Shown in pieces: positions 18,813 to 27,050 of a DNA stretch of 64,000 nt. Every line of letters starts with the position of its first letter. Within the stretch, counting starts at the first letter, position 1. The position numbers were made by a program, and so were the translations under genes. Where the stretch lies: NCBI RefSeq assembly GCF_004328665.1, contig NZ_CP019770.1:2852001-2916000 (forward strand), written 5' to 3'. Source of the DNA: Pseudoalteromonas sp. DL-6 (GTDB lineage Bacteria; Pseudomonadota; Gammaproteobacteria; Enterobacterales; Alteromonadaceae). Under the pieces are notes generated by a model. That model made no database searches. It was not told where the DNA came from and saw nothing but the letters and a program-made list of their open reading frames with translations.

Positions 18813-19273
18813 CTGCGGCGCTGCTCTATTTTAGCTAACTTTTCTTTTTGCTCAGCGTTAAGCAGTTGCATTACCTGATGCTGGGTTTTCAATTTAATTA
18901 ATCCCAATTGCTGTTTCTTATCTTGGCGTGCGGTTAATAACTCTTTCGCTGCATTTTCGTCAAAGTTTGGCGCTGACAATAACGCATCCATCTGCGCTTT
19001 ATAAGCTTGGCGCTGTGCCTTACGCGCGTCTTTATTTTGGTTTCTTAGTGCTTTAATCTGTGTTTTTTGCGCTGTAAAAATCGCTTTTAATTGTGTTTGT
19101 TGCTGTTGCGTAAGCGCCAGCTTATCTGCTGCTCGCTCAGAAAGTAAAAAGCGCGCTTGAGAGTGGCCTTGTTTATGTCCATCACCTTTTGCAAGTGCGC
19201 TGCCCGCACTGAGCGTTGCTGCTGTTAAGCCACATATAAGTACTAATTTTGATAGCATGTTTACTTTAGTCAT
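18809..19273 (-). CDS. cpxP: CpxP/Spy-family periplasmic stress protein
   Basis: A 154-residue exported helical protein: signal peptide ending near SAGSALA, then a basic, Gln/Lys-rich chain with two LTxxQ-like segments (LTQQQQTQLKAIF and LLNAEQKEKL), the mark of the CpxP/Spy/Zra family. These proteins bind misfolded periplasmic proteins and, for CpxP, damp the CpxA sensor. The gene is divergent from a cpxRA pair with CpxR boxes between, and fieF is nearby as in E. coli, which favours CpxP over Spy. The ATG at 19273 is chosen because AGG lies nine bases before it; GTG 19282 and ATG 19279 are too close. Confidence 0.8.
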   Translation of the reverse strand: MTKVNMLSKLVLICGLTAATLSAGSALAKGDGHKQGHSQARFLLSERAADKLALTQQQQTQLKAIFTAQKTQIKALRNQNKDARKAQRQAYKAQMDALLSAPNFDENAAKELLTARQDKKQQLGLIKLKTQHQVMQLLNAEQKEKLAKIEQRRR

Positions 19274-19344
19274 AATCATCACCTTAATATTAGGTTGGTT
19301 GTTGGTTGCTAATGTTTACTATAACTAACTCAATACAAAGTAAC

Positions 19345-19370
19345 GCAAAGCAGTGTAAAGGTTATGTAAA
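19345..19370. promoter_or_regulatory. Tandem CpxR boxes in the cpxP-cpxR divergent promoter
   Basis: GCAAA-N5-GTAAA (19345-19359) fits the CpxR consensus GTAAA-N5-GTAAA with one mismatch. A further GTAAA at 19366-19370 follows after six bases. Placement between the two genes predicts activation of both cpxP and cpxRA, as known for Cpx systems. Confidence 0.7.
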
Positions 19371-19433
19371 GACTAACTTTTGATGAATTTAGCGCGTAAA
19401 ATAAAACCATAAACAGCGCGTAAGGCTTTATAT

Positions 19434-20120
19434 ATGAAACTATTAATGATTGATGATGACACCGGTTTATGTGAGTTATTGAGCGAGTATCTGAGCGCAC
19501 AAGGCTTTAGCATTCAAACCGCACACGATGGTCAACAAGGCTTAGAGCTAGCCTTACAAAACGATTACGCGCTTATATTACTTGACGTTATGCTGCCCTC
19601 TATAGATGGCTTTGAAGTGCTAAAACAGCTCAGGCAAAGTAAATTAACACCAGTGATTATGCTGACCGCTAAAGGAGAAGACTTTGACCGTATTTTTGGC
19701 CTTGAACTCGGCGCGGATGATTATATTGCAAAACCATTTAATCACCGTGAACTCCTTGCCCGGGTTAAAGCCATTACTCGGCGTATTGAACACATTAATA
19801 GTGTGTCTAATAACAATAAAAAAATATCTTCAAACGGTATTACTGTTAATTTTGCTACGCGAGAAGCTAGTATTAATAACAACTCCCTCACACTAACGGG
19901 CACCGAATACGAGATACTTGCCTTATTGATAAAGCACGCCCCGAATGTAATTAGCAAAGAGCAAATAAGCGAAGATGTATTAGGCCGGCGGTTAGCGTCT
20001 TTTGACCGCTCTATAGATATGCATGTGAGTAATATCCGTAAAAAAATAGCCGAGCACATAGACGGTGATAAAATTAAAACAATGAGGGGAACAGGGTATG
20101 TCTTCATCCAAGGAGAATAA
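19434..20120 (+). CDS. cpxR: Response regulator, OmpR family (CpxR-like)
   Basis: A 228-residue regulator with a receiver domain (acidic pocket Asp7-9, phosphorylation site Asp51, Thr78, Lys100) and a C-terminal winged-helix DNA-binding domain ending in MRGTGYVFI. Sequence such as TPVIMLTAKGEDFDRIFGLELGADDY resembles E. coli CpxR. It precedes a matching kinase with an overlap and faces a cpxP-like gene; together they form an envelope stress module. Autoregulation is suggested by the CpxR boxes upstream. Confidence 0.85.
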   Translation: MKLLMIDDDTGLCELLSEYLSAQGFSIQTAHDGQQGLELALQNDYALILLDVMLPSIDGFEVLKQLRQSKLTPVIMLTAKGEDFDRIFGLELGADDYIAKPFNHRELLARVKAITRRIEHINSVSNNNKKISSNGITVNFATREASINNNSLTLTGTEYEILALLIKHAPNVISKEQISEDVLGRRLASFDRSIDMHVSNIRKKIAEHIDGDKIKTMRGTGYVFIQGE

Positions 20121-21525
20121 ACCTCACCGTTTTAGTTGGCTACGCCACCCACGACATTATTTATTTTTTAAGGTCTTTACGTGGTTTTGGCTGACGATTA
20201 TTGGCACTTTTACAGCGCTCTTTTTCTTGAGTAATATTTCACTAATAAATGCCATTAGCCATGACCCACTGCAAGGACCAATGCAGAAAAACCTAGAATA
20301 CCTAGCACGAGCTATCGAGCGCAGCGCACATAAACACAAGCGATCTATTAATGACATTATTACTCATCCGCGTTTAACTAAACGTAAATTACTTTATTTA
20401 AATTCACAAAACAGCGATGAGGTTTTGATCAGTAAAGATGTTGAGAACAATATTGATTTAAGCTTACTTAACTTTAGCAAGGGGATGCCTCCACAGGTTA
20501 TTTTTACTGAATACTATCAAGCTTTTGGCCCCATGCGTATTCGTGTTCCCGAAGGGGAATTTGAGTTATATGAAATAGATATAAATCAGCAGCGGCCGCT
20601 CTTTATTCGTTTAAGGTTGCTACCTGTATGGTTAAAAATTTCCATCGCGATTATCGCCTCACTTACATTAAGTTTTTTATTTAGTCGTAACTTAATTGCC
20701 CCTATAAATAGTTTAAAACAAGCAGCAATCAAGCTCTCAAACGGCGATTTAAGTGCGCGTGCGGCAATAAATAGTCAGCGAAAAGATGAACTTGGAGTTT
20801 TAGGCCGCGACTTTAACCGCATGGCCGATCAACTAGAGCAGCTACTTAGCGCTCAAAAGCGCTTATTAGCCGATATATCCCATGAATTACGTTCTCCGCT
20901 AACTCGTTTAAAAATGGCGACGGGGCTGGCGCAAATGCAAGCAAGTGAAGCAAGCCAATCGTATTTATTGCGTATTGAAAAAGAAGCTAATCAGCTGGAT
21001 AAAATGATAGCCGATGTATTACAGGTATCGCGCTTAGAAGCAAATAGCCAACCTTTATCGCTGCAAGCACAGTCGTTGCAAGTGATTGTTGACCATGTGA
21101 TTAACGATGCTCAGTTTGAAGCGAAACAGCACAATAAAACCTTACTTGTACACGGTAATGTTGAAGTAAATATAGAATGTGACGAAATGTTGATTGCCAG
21201 TGCCTTAGAGAACATTCTGCGCAATGCCATTAAATATGCACAACATACTATTAGCATCAGCTTAAAACACAGTGATACCATATACATACAAATATGTGAC
21301 GATGGCCCTGGCGTACCTAAGGCGCAACTTGATAAGTTGTGTGAACCGTTTTTCAGGCAATCAGATGCCCGCGACCGCCTCAGCGGTGGCACGGGTTTAG
21401 GGTTAGCCATTGCAAAAAATGCGGTGATCGCGCATGGTGGAAATTTAGCTTTATCAAATAAAGACGCTGGCGGGTTGTGCGTTGAGGTAAGCTTACCAAT
21501 ACAAAAGAGAGAGCATGTTTTATAG
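20098..21525 (+). CDS. cpxA: Sensor histidine kinase (CpxA-like)
   Basis: A 475-residue membrane kinase: transmembrane segment at about 27-47, periplasmic sensor to about 170, second transmembrane segment at 178-197, HAMP (about 198-250), H-box SHELRSPLTR with His262, and an ATPase domain with N box (ALENILRNAIKYA), DDGPGVP and GGTGLGLAI. It overlaps cpxR by 23 bp, a sign of translational coupling, and in turn overlaps the next hydrolase gene. The family senses envelope protein stress. The periplasmic part is divergent, so the exact signal is not certain. Confidence 0.83.
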   Translation: MSSSKENKPHRFSWLRHPRHYLFFKVFTWFWLTIIGTFTALFFLSNISLINAISHDPLQGPMQKNLEYLARAIERSAHKHKRSINDIITHPRLTKRKLLYLNSQNSDEVLISKDVENNIDLSLLNFSKGMPPQVIFTEYYQAFGPMRIRVPEGEFELYEIDINQQRPLFIRLRLLPVWLKISIAIIASLTLSFLFSRNLIAPINSLKQAAIKLSNGDLSARAAINSQRKDELGVLGRDFNRMADQLEQLLSAQKRLLADISHELRSPLTRLKMATGLAQMQASEASQSYLLRIEKEANQLDKMIADVLQVSRLEANSQPLSLQAQSLQVIVDHVINDAQFEAKQHNKTLLVHGNVEVNIECDEMLIASALENILRNAIKYAQHTISISLKHSDTIYIQICDDGPGVPKAQLDKLCEPFFRQSDARDRLSGGTGLGLAIAKNAVIAHGGNLALSNKDAGGLCVEVSLPIQKREHVL

Positions 21526-22459
21526 TACTGAAAGTGAGCTTGAAAAGAATCAGCCTGCAATAATTGAGTTTTATACTAATACGCTAAAAAAAGCGTATTT
21601 AAACACAGCGGCTGGGGAATTGTTTTATGCTTATGCCAAGCCTAACGATGCTCACACTGCCATTGTTATTAGTTCAGGGCGTATTGAAGGACTGGATAAA
21701 TACAAAGAGCTACTTTGGGAGCTTTATTGTAATAATTTTGCAGTGTTTATTGTTGATCACCAAGGCCAAGGTCGCTCTTATCGGTTATTAAAAAACCCCC
21801 ATAAAGGCTACGTAAAACAATTTGAAGATTACAGTCACGATCTTAACCAGTTTAATGAAAAAGTGGTGCAGCAGCACTGGCAAGGTAAAAAGTTACTGCT
21901 TAGTCATTCAATGGGCGGCGCCATTGCATTTGATTACTTAGCACGTTATTCACATGATTTTAGTGGGGCATTTTTATCGGCGCCCATGTTTGATATTCAT
22001 ACCAAAGGAATACCCAAGCCAATTGCACAGTTTATCGCTGCAAGTGCCTCATTATTAGGGCTCTCAGGATGTTATGCACTAGGACAAAACGATTACTCAC
22101 CTGAAGAGTTTGCGCTTAATACTTTAACCAGTAGCCAAATACGTTACGAGCAATTTAGGGCAACTTATCAGCAAACCCCACTATTACAATTAGGTGGCGT
22201 GACTTATGGCTGGCTGAATACTGTTTTTTCGTTTATTAAAGCGCTTGATAAACTATCCATAACCACCCCACTATTTATAGCTAGCGCAGAAAATGATGAA
22301 GTGGTTGATAATCAAGCCCAATACAAGCTTGCAAGCCGGCATAAAAATACGCTAATCAAGCAGTTTAAAGGGGCTAAGCACGAGCTATTTTTTGAGCGTG
22401 ATGAAATTCGCCAACCACTACTAACAAGCCTATATAAATTTTGTGAGTCGCTAAGTTAA
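21515..22459 (+). CDS. pldB: Alpha/beta hydrolase, lysophospholipase L2 / monoacylglycerol lipase-like
   Basis: A 314-residue Hydrolase_4-family protein. The nucleophile elbow is SHSMGGA (Ser132); the other triad residues are likely Asp in ASAENDEVVD and His in GAKHELFFERDE. Oxyanion-region motif SSGRIEGLDKY is typical of PldB-type lysophospholipases. It overlaps cpxA by 11 bp, so it is expressed with the stress system and may act in membrane lipid repair; that link is inference. Substrate could also be a monoglyceride, hence moderate confidence in the symbol. Confidence 0.7.
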   Translation: MFYSTESELEKNQPAIIEFYTNTLKKAYLNTAAGELFYAYAKPNDAHTAIVISSGRIEGLDKYKELLWELYCNNFAVFIVDHQGQGRSYRLLKNPHKGYVKQFEDYSHDLNQFNEKVVQQHWQGKKLLLSHSMGGAIAFDYLARYSHDFSGAFLSAPMFDIHTKGIPKPIAQFIAASASLLGLSGCYALGQNDYSPEEFALNTLTSSQIRYEQFRATYQQTPLLQLGGVTYGWLNTVFSFIKALDKLSITTPLFIASAENDEVVDNQAQYKLASRHKNTLIKQFKGAKHELFFERDEIRQPLLTSLYKFCESLS

Positions 22460-22481
22460 CCTAAATTCTGGTTAGGTTAAC
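22455..22481. terminator. Dyad spanning both convergent stop codons
   Basis: GTTAACCTAA (22455-22464) pairs with TTAGGTTAAC (22472-22481). The stem includes the TAA of the hydrolase gene and that of fieF, leaving a 17-bp gap between the genes. It may serve both transcripts but lacks GC strength and a T run. Confidence 0.4.
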
Positions 22482-23358
22482 GACCAAGCGATAATGGATC
22501 TAGGTGAATCAATATATCCACTTCCGATTCAAATTGCTGAGTGATCATCAGCTCAACTTCGTCGGCTACTTTATGGGCACGAATAAGCGGTAAATGATCA
22601 TCAAGCTCTAAATGCAGTTGGATAAACTTAACTTTACCGCCTTGTCGAGTACGAATTCCGTGTACCCCATAAACATCAATATGGGCATGCGCTATTTCAA
22701 AAATACTTTGCTTTTCTTCATCTGGCAGCTCTTTATCCATTAAGTGCGAGGCACTCTCAGTCGCTATATCCCAGCTGTTATAAAGTAAGTAACCCGCTAC
22801 ACCAATGGCAAACAAAGGATCAGCATACAGCACCCCATAATAAGCAAGTAAAATAGCAATTAGTACCGCCGCGTTTAAAATTAAATCGCCTTTATAGTGA
22901 ACAGAATCAGCCTTGATGGCGATTGATTCTGTATGCTTCACTACTTTATTTTGCACAAATACAATTACTAAAGTACATGCTATAGCAAAAATACTGACCC
23001 ACACACCTAATAATGAATGTGTCAGCTCTACGGGGTTAATTAGTCGCTCAATACCGTGAAACGCCAATAAACAACCTGAGCCTGCAATAAAAGCGGCCTG
23101 CCCAAGCCCTGCAAGTGCCTCTGCTTTACCGTGGCCAAATCGGTGGTCGTCATCCGCAGGACGCAGTGCATACGATAAAACCAAAAAGCTCATTAGTGTT
23201 GCTGTTATATCCATTAATGAGTCGGTTAATGAGCCAAGCATTGACGCCGAACCCGACGCAAGCCACGCCCATGCTTTGGTCGCAATCATTAGGCTGACCA
23301 TAATCATGGTCACTATACTGGAGGCCTTGACCCAAAATTCATAACTGCGATTATGCAC
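22477..23358 (-). CDS. fieF: Cation-efflux pump FieF (cation diffusion facilitator)
   Basis: A 293-residue CDF transporter that exports Fe2+/Zn2+ in exchange for protons. Six membrane helices precede a cytoplasmic ferredoxin-like domain. The transport metal site is visible as Asp46 and Asp50 (DSLMD) plus His154 and Asp158 (HYKGD), and the DDDHRFGHGKAE loop is conserved. E. coli fieF also lies beside the cpx locus, so the synteny is shared. It is divergent from trmL. Confidence 0.95.
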   Translation of the reverse strand: MHNRSYEFWVKASSIVTMIMVSLMIATKAWAWLASGSASMLGSLTDSLMDITATLMSFLVLSYALRPADDDHRFGHGKAEALAGLGQAAFIAGSGCLLAFHGIERLINPVELTHSLLGVWVSIFAIACTLVIVFVQNKVVKHTESIAIKADSVHYKGDLILNAAVLIAILLAYYGVLYADPLFAIGVAGYLLYNSWDIATESASHLMDKELPDEEKQSIFEIAHAHIDVYGVHGIRTRQGGKVKFIQLHLELDDHLPLIRAHKVADEVELMITQQFESEVDILIHLDPLSLGR

Positions 23359-23463
23359 GTATCTTTCCGTTGTAAGCTGTATTTAATGTTTTCAGTATAT
23401 CATTTTTTATTCATTGTTCGTGTATACTGACCCCGTCAAATTAAAGATTTTATAGGGCTTATT

Positions 23464-23928
23464 GTGCTGGATATTGTTTTATACCAACCTGAAATTCCGC
23501 CTAACACCGGGAATATCATTCGTTTATGTGCCAATACAGGCTATTCACTGCATTTAATTGAACCGTTAGGGTTTGAATGGGATGACAAACGTGTAAAACG
23601 CGCTGGCCTTGATTATCATGAATTTAGCCATGTACAACGCCATGCTTCATTTGAAGCTTACTTAGAAAAGTGTCAGCCTAAAAAAGTGTATGCGTGCACC
23701 ACTAAAGGCAGTCAGTTTCACCATCAAGCACAATATGAAGCGGGTGACTGCTTAGTATTCGGCCCTGAGACCCGAGGCCTACCTGATGACATGATCCAAG
23801 CATTACCAAACGAGCAACGAGTACGTATTCCTATGCAAGCCGACAGCCGTAGTATGAATCTATCTAATGCGGTAGCTGTGTTTGTGTATGAGTCTTGGCG
23901 CCAGCTTGGTTTTCCAAACGCCCAGTAA
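23464..23928 (+). CDS. trmL: tRNA (cytidine/uridine-34-2'-O)-methyltransferase TrmL
   Basis: A 154-residue SPOUT methyltransferase that methylates the wobble base of certain leucine tRNAs. The N-terminus [20 protein letters not shown] and the knot segments FGPETRGLP and [18 protein letters not shown] are diagnostic. The start is GTG at 23464. A GGTTTTA array begins at the last base of its TAA stop codon. Confidence 0.96.
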   Translation: MLDIVLYQPEIPPNTGNIIRLCANTGYSLHLIEPLGFEWDDKRVKRAGLDYHEFSHVQRHASFEAYLEKCQPKKVYACTTKGSQFHHQAQYEAGDCLVFGPETRGLPDDMIQALPNEQRVRIPMQADSRSMNLSNAVAVFVYESWRQLGFPNAQ

Positions 23929-23993
23929 GGTTTTAGGTTTTAGGTTTTAGGTTTTAGGTTTTAGGTTTTAGGTTTTAGGTTTTAGGTTTTAGG
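23928..23993. repeat. Tandem heptamer array, 9.4 copies of AGGTTTT
   Basis: Perfect 7-bp repeat starting at the last base of the trmL stop codon and filling the convergent gap to gpsA. A single inverted copy (CACCTAAAACCTAG, about 24011-24024) lies just past it and could pair with the array in RNA, giving a hairpin for both transcripts. Confidence 0.96.
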
Positions 23994-24033
23994 CAAACAA
24001 AAATACCTGTCACCTAAAACCTAGCAGTTCGTT

Positions 24034-25041
24034 TTATTCTGATTTCTGTTCACGACCTAATAAGGCCATAGCAGCTGCTTTCATGTCTTTATTTTCATAA
24101 AGTACTTTGTATATTTGCTCAGTAATTGGCATTTCAACACCTGCTCGCTGCGCGAGTAAATACACTTCTTTGGTGTTTCTAAAGCCTTCAACGACTTGGC
24201 CAATTGATGCAATCGCATCATCAACACTTTCACCTTTACCTAACGCTAAACCAAAACGGCGGTTGCGCGATTGGTTATCGGTACAGGTTAAAATTAAATC
24301 GCCTAAACCAGCCATACCCATAAAGGTTTCTGGTTTTGCACCCAGTGCACAACCCAAACGCGATAACTCTGCTAAACCACGTGTAATAAGCGCGGTACGT
24401 GCATTTGCACCAAAGCCGACACCATCAGAAATCCCTGCACCAATAGCAATTACGTTTTTAACCGCACCACCAAGCTGGATGCCAATAAAGTCATCATTGT
24501 TGTACACCCGAAACGAGCGGCCGCAATGGAGTAGATCGGCAATTTGTTTCGCAAATGCTGATGAAGTTGATGACACCGAAATAGCAGTAGGTGAACCCAT
24601 CGCCATTTCTTTTGCAAAGGTTGGCCCAGAAAGTACCGCTAATGGTACTTCTTCACCGAGCTCTTGCACTGCCACTTCTTGCAATAAGCGCCCAGTATCT
24701 GGCTCAAGTCCTTTAGTAGCCCAGGCTATTTTTGCATTTGGCCGCAAAGCCGGTTTAATTTGCTTTAGCGTGTCGGCAAATGCGTGGCTTGGCACAACAA
24801 CCAGTACAATATCGCTAGCTGCTGTTGCTTGCTGCAAATCGGCTTCAAGGGTTAAGGTGTCAGGAAAAGGAATATCAGGTAAGTAACGTTGATTTTTTCG
24901 CTCAGCTGCAAGCGTCGCAACGTCTTGGCTATTGCGCCCCCATAAAGTCACATTGTGACCATTTCGGGCTAAACAAATAGCAAGGGCGGTGCCATAAGAC
25001 CCCGCCCCTAAAACAGTAACAGCTGATGTTGCTGTATTCAT
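24034..25041 (-). CDS. gpsA: Glycerol-3-phosphate dehydrogenase [NAD(P)+]
   Basis: GpsA reduces dihydroxyacetone phosphate to sn-glycerol-3-phosphate for phospholipid synthesis. The 335-residue protein has the N-terminal dinucleotide fold [10 protein letters not shown], the [17 protein letters not shown] segment, and the catalytic Lys region [16 protein letters not shown]. It starts 3 bp after secB; the gene order yibN-grxC-secB-gpsA is the same as in E. coli. Confidence 0.97.
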   Translation of the reverse strand: MNTATSAVTVLGAGSYGTALAICLARNGHNVTLWGRNSQDVATLAAERKNQRYLPDIPFPDTLTLEADLQQATAASDIVLVVVPSHAFADTLKQIKPALRPNAKIAWATKGLEPDTGRLLQEVAVQELGEEVPLAVLSGPTFAKEMAMGSPTAISVSSTSSAFAKQIADLLHCGRSFRVYNNDDFIGIQLGGAVKNVIAIGAGISDGVGFGANARTALITRGLAELSRLGCALGAKPETFMGMAGLGDLILTCTDNQSRNRRFGLALGKGESVDDAIASIGQVVEGFRNTKEVYLLAQRAGVEMPITEQIYKVLYENKDMKAAAMALLGREQKSE

Positions 25042-25044
25042 AAA

Positions 25045-25533
25045 TTATGCGTCTGCTGAAGCCTGCTCAGCTTGCGCTGTGCGTTGCTGCATGTATTGTG
25101 CAAATAATGCATCAAAGTTAACCGGTGCAAGGTTAAGCTGTGGGAACGTACCACGGTTTACTAAGTTCGATACCGCTTCACGTGCATACGGGAATAACAC
25201 GTTAGGGCAGAATGCACCTAGCATATGTGCTAATTGCATTTCTTCAACATCAGCAATAGTAAAAATACCTGCTTGTTGAATTTCACATAAAAACGCAGTT
25301 TCTTCACCGATAGATGCCGTCACAGTTAACGCTAAAACAACTTCGTAAACACCTTCATCAAGCTTATTAGAGCGTGTATCTAAATCTAATTTTACTTCTG
25401 GAGCCCACTCTTTTTGAAAAATAGCGGGTGAATTTGGCGTTTCAAACGACACATCTTTAGTATAAATACGTTGAATAGTAAACTGTGCGCCTGCATCAGC
25501 TTCTGCTGCTGCGTTTTGATTTTGTTCGTTCAT
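25045..25533 (-). CDS. secB: Protein-export chaperone SecB
   Basis: SecB is the tetrameric cytosolic chaperone that keeps preproteins unfolded and passes them to SecA. The 162-residue protein has the family core ([17 protein letters not shown] at about 24-40, then [10 protein letters not shown] and [16 protein letters not shown]). The long Gln/Ala-rich tails at both ends are usual for marine gammaproteobacteria. It is between grxC and gpsA in one operon. Confidence 0.97.
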   Translation of the reverse strand: MNEQNQNAAAEADAGAQFTIQRIYTKDVSFETPNSPAIFQKEWAPEVKLDLDTRSNKLDEGVYEVVLALTVTASIGEETAFLCEIQQAGIFTIADVEEMQLAHMLGAFCPNVLFPYAREAVSNLVNRGTFPQLNLAPVNFDALFAQYMQQRTAQAEQASADA

Positions 25534-25571
25534 TGTTATTCCTAACCTGTTATTTATTATAATTAATTAAA

Positions 25572-25829
25572 TTAAGCACTCAGCTTAGCATCAAGGTTAC
25601 CTTGTGCTTCTAGTGCCATCATATCGTCACAGCCACCGATGTGTTCATCGTTAATAAAAATTTGTGGAACCGTGCTTGCGCCACCGGCTTTGGCGATCAT
25701 TTCATCGCGAAGCTCTGGCTGTAAGCCAATATCAATATTTGTGTATTTTACACTTTTGCTGTCTAACAACGCTAATGCGCGATGACAAAAAGGACAGTAT
25801 CCTTTGGTGTATAAAACAACGTTACTCAT
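25572..25829 (-). CDS. grxC: Glutaredoxin 3
   Basis: An 85-residue class I dithiol glutaredoxin. The redox site is CPFC (residues 12-15); CPYC is the more common form, so Tyr is replaced by Phe here. The glutathione-binding TVPQIFINDEHIGGCDD segment is intact. It reduces protein disulfides with glutathione. It is co-directional with yibN upstream and secB downstream. Confidence 0.95.
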   Translation of the reverse strand: MSNVVLYTKGYCPFCHRALALLDSKSVKYTNIDIGLQPELRDEMIAKAGGASTVPQIFINDEHIGGCDDMMALEAQGNLDAKLSA

Positions 25830-25862
25830 AATATAATCCTTAATCGGTTTAGCTAAGGCGTA

Positions 25863-26294
25863 TTAGCGACCGGTTGTTGTTGGCAAGCTTGCTGATTGCC
25901 ACGCACCCATACCGCCAGACAAAACAGAAACCTGTTCAAATCCTGCTTTATGCATTGCTGTTGCAACGCCTGAGGCAGTCATACCTGCAGCACATACCAC
26001 TATAATGGGTTTGCTCTTGTACTTTTCAAGGGTTGAAAAATCAGATTCTTTGGCTTTTTCAGGGTTTAAATGCACAGCACCGGCAATATGGCCGGTTTTA
26101 AACTCTTTTTGCCCACGCATATCAACAACCTGACCGTCTTCGCGGTTAATAAGTAACGTTAACTGCTGAGGATTGATCTGACGAATTGCTGAAAATTTAC
26201 TTTTTATTGCGCCACTAACAATAAGAAACGCAATCGCAACCCAAGCTAGGCTTAGAATTGGATGATTTGAGACAAATTCAATATATTGATCCAT
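25863..26294 (-). CDS. yibN: Membrane-anchored rhodanese-like protein YibN
   Basis: A 143-residue protein with one N-terminal transmembrane helix (about 12-30) and a rhodanese domain. The active-site loop is VCAAGMTASG with the catalytic cysteine, and the VVDMRGQKEFKTGHIAGAVHL motif is clear. A persulfide-carrying role is the family expectation; the substrate is unknown. It is first in yibN-grxC-secB-gpsA and divergent from gpmI. Confidence 0.9.
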   Translation of the reverse strand: MDQYIEFVSNHPILSLAWVAIAFLIVSGAIKSKFSAIRQINPQQLTLLINREDGQVVDMRGQKEFKTGHIAGAVHLNPEKAKESDFSTLEKYKSKPIIVVCAAGMTASGVATAMHKAGFEQVSVLSGGMGAWQSASLPTTTGR

Positions 26295-26723
26295 TCGACT
26301 TCCACTATAAAGTTACATGCTAAAACAGGGTGTTTTAGATATTTAATTCATATTTATTGTACTTACATAATGAGCAGTCACTCATCAGTAAATCAATTTA
26401 GAGTACTGTTAGGCTACTCTGAATTTTACCTACACAGAGGCTTAACTTACCCCACAAGCCTATTCAATACTTGAATAAAATAGGGATTAGCCGCGCAAGT
26501 ATACCCAAATCAGCTAAAAATGCGAGTTTAAGCACGCCTGAAAGCCACAATGTAGCGCTCTTTTTAACTGAAAAATAACCTAACCCTTTAAAATATTCAA
26601 TTGAGAGAGGAAGCTCATTGAAAATTTTTAATATCTTCTTTTCATTGCTGATCCTAGCTATAAAACACGGTATGCTTAGGCTTGGCATGTTGGCATTAAT
26701 GTTAGCGTGTATTTTAGCAACGC
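26295..26723. other. Spacer between yibN and the MITE before gpmI; no supported gene
   Basis: About 430 bp without a convincing gene. A short TTG-initiated hydrophobic frame (from 26618) and a minus-strand frame (26464-26781) both run into the MITE and have no recognisable family, so neither is called. It must hold the yibN promoter and probably the original gpmI promoter, now separated from gpmI by the element. Confidence 0.6.
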
Positions 26724-26725
26724 TA

Positions 26726-27036
26726 GGGTCTGTTGATCTTTCAAGGTTAAATTTGCAGCAGCCTGTTTGGTATTTAGGCAAGGCAGAGCCTATGTGGTGT
26801 GGTTATTCCCCATAAATAGGCGATAACGCAGCATCAATGCCAAACAGGTGCTGCCCGAAGGGTTCTGCCTAGGGGCGATTTACTCTTTGTTGCCTACATG
26901 GATGTAGGTAAGGGGCGTGAGCAGGACGCGGAAGCTTTGCTCGGTTTTGACTTAGCCCACTAGGTTACAAACCTCGCGCCGCGATTAAACCGCCCCTAGT
27001 TTGAACAAATTTTAATCCGCAAAGGTCAACAGACCC
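26726..27036. mobile_element. MITE copy B, immediately upstream of gpmI
   Basis: The 311-bp element has the same ends as copy A (GGGTCTGTTGA at one side, TCAACAGACCC at the other), inverted relative to it, with TA on both flanks (26724-26725, 27037-27038). It contains about 47 bp absent from copy A, including a CCTACAT/ATGTAGG hairpin. It ends 14 bp before the gpmI ATG; only the ribosome site lies outside the element. Any gpmI transcript from further upstream must carry the whole structured element in its leader. Confidence 0.92.
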
Positions 27037-27050
27037 TAATAGGAGTGACT

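Noticed and set aside
23928..23993. Telomere-like or replicon-end sequence, because the GGTTTTA unit is like plant telomere heptamers
   Set aside because: It is short, internal and flanked by syntenic core genes; the likeness is in composition only.
26464..26815. Two small frames (plus from 26618, minus from 26781) upstream of gpmI
   Set aside because: Both run into the MITE, have no recognisable family, and one has no ribosome site. The TTG frame at 26618 has a fair ribosome site, but its end is made of MITE sequence.
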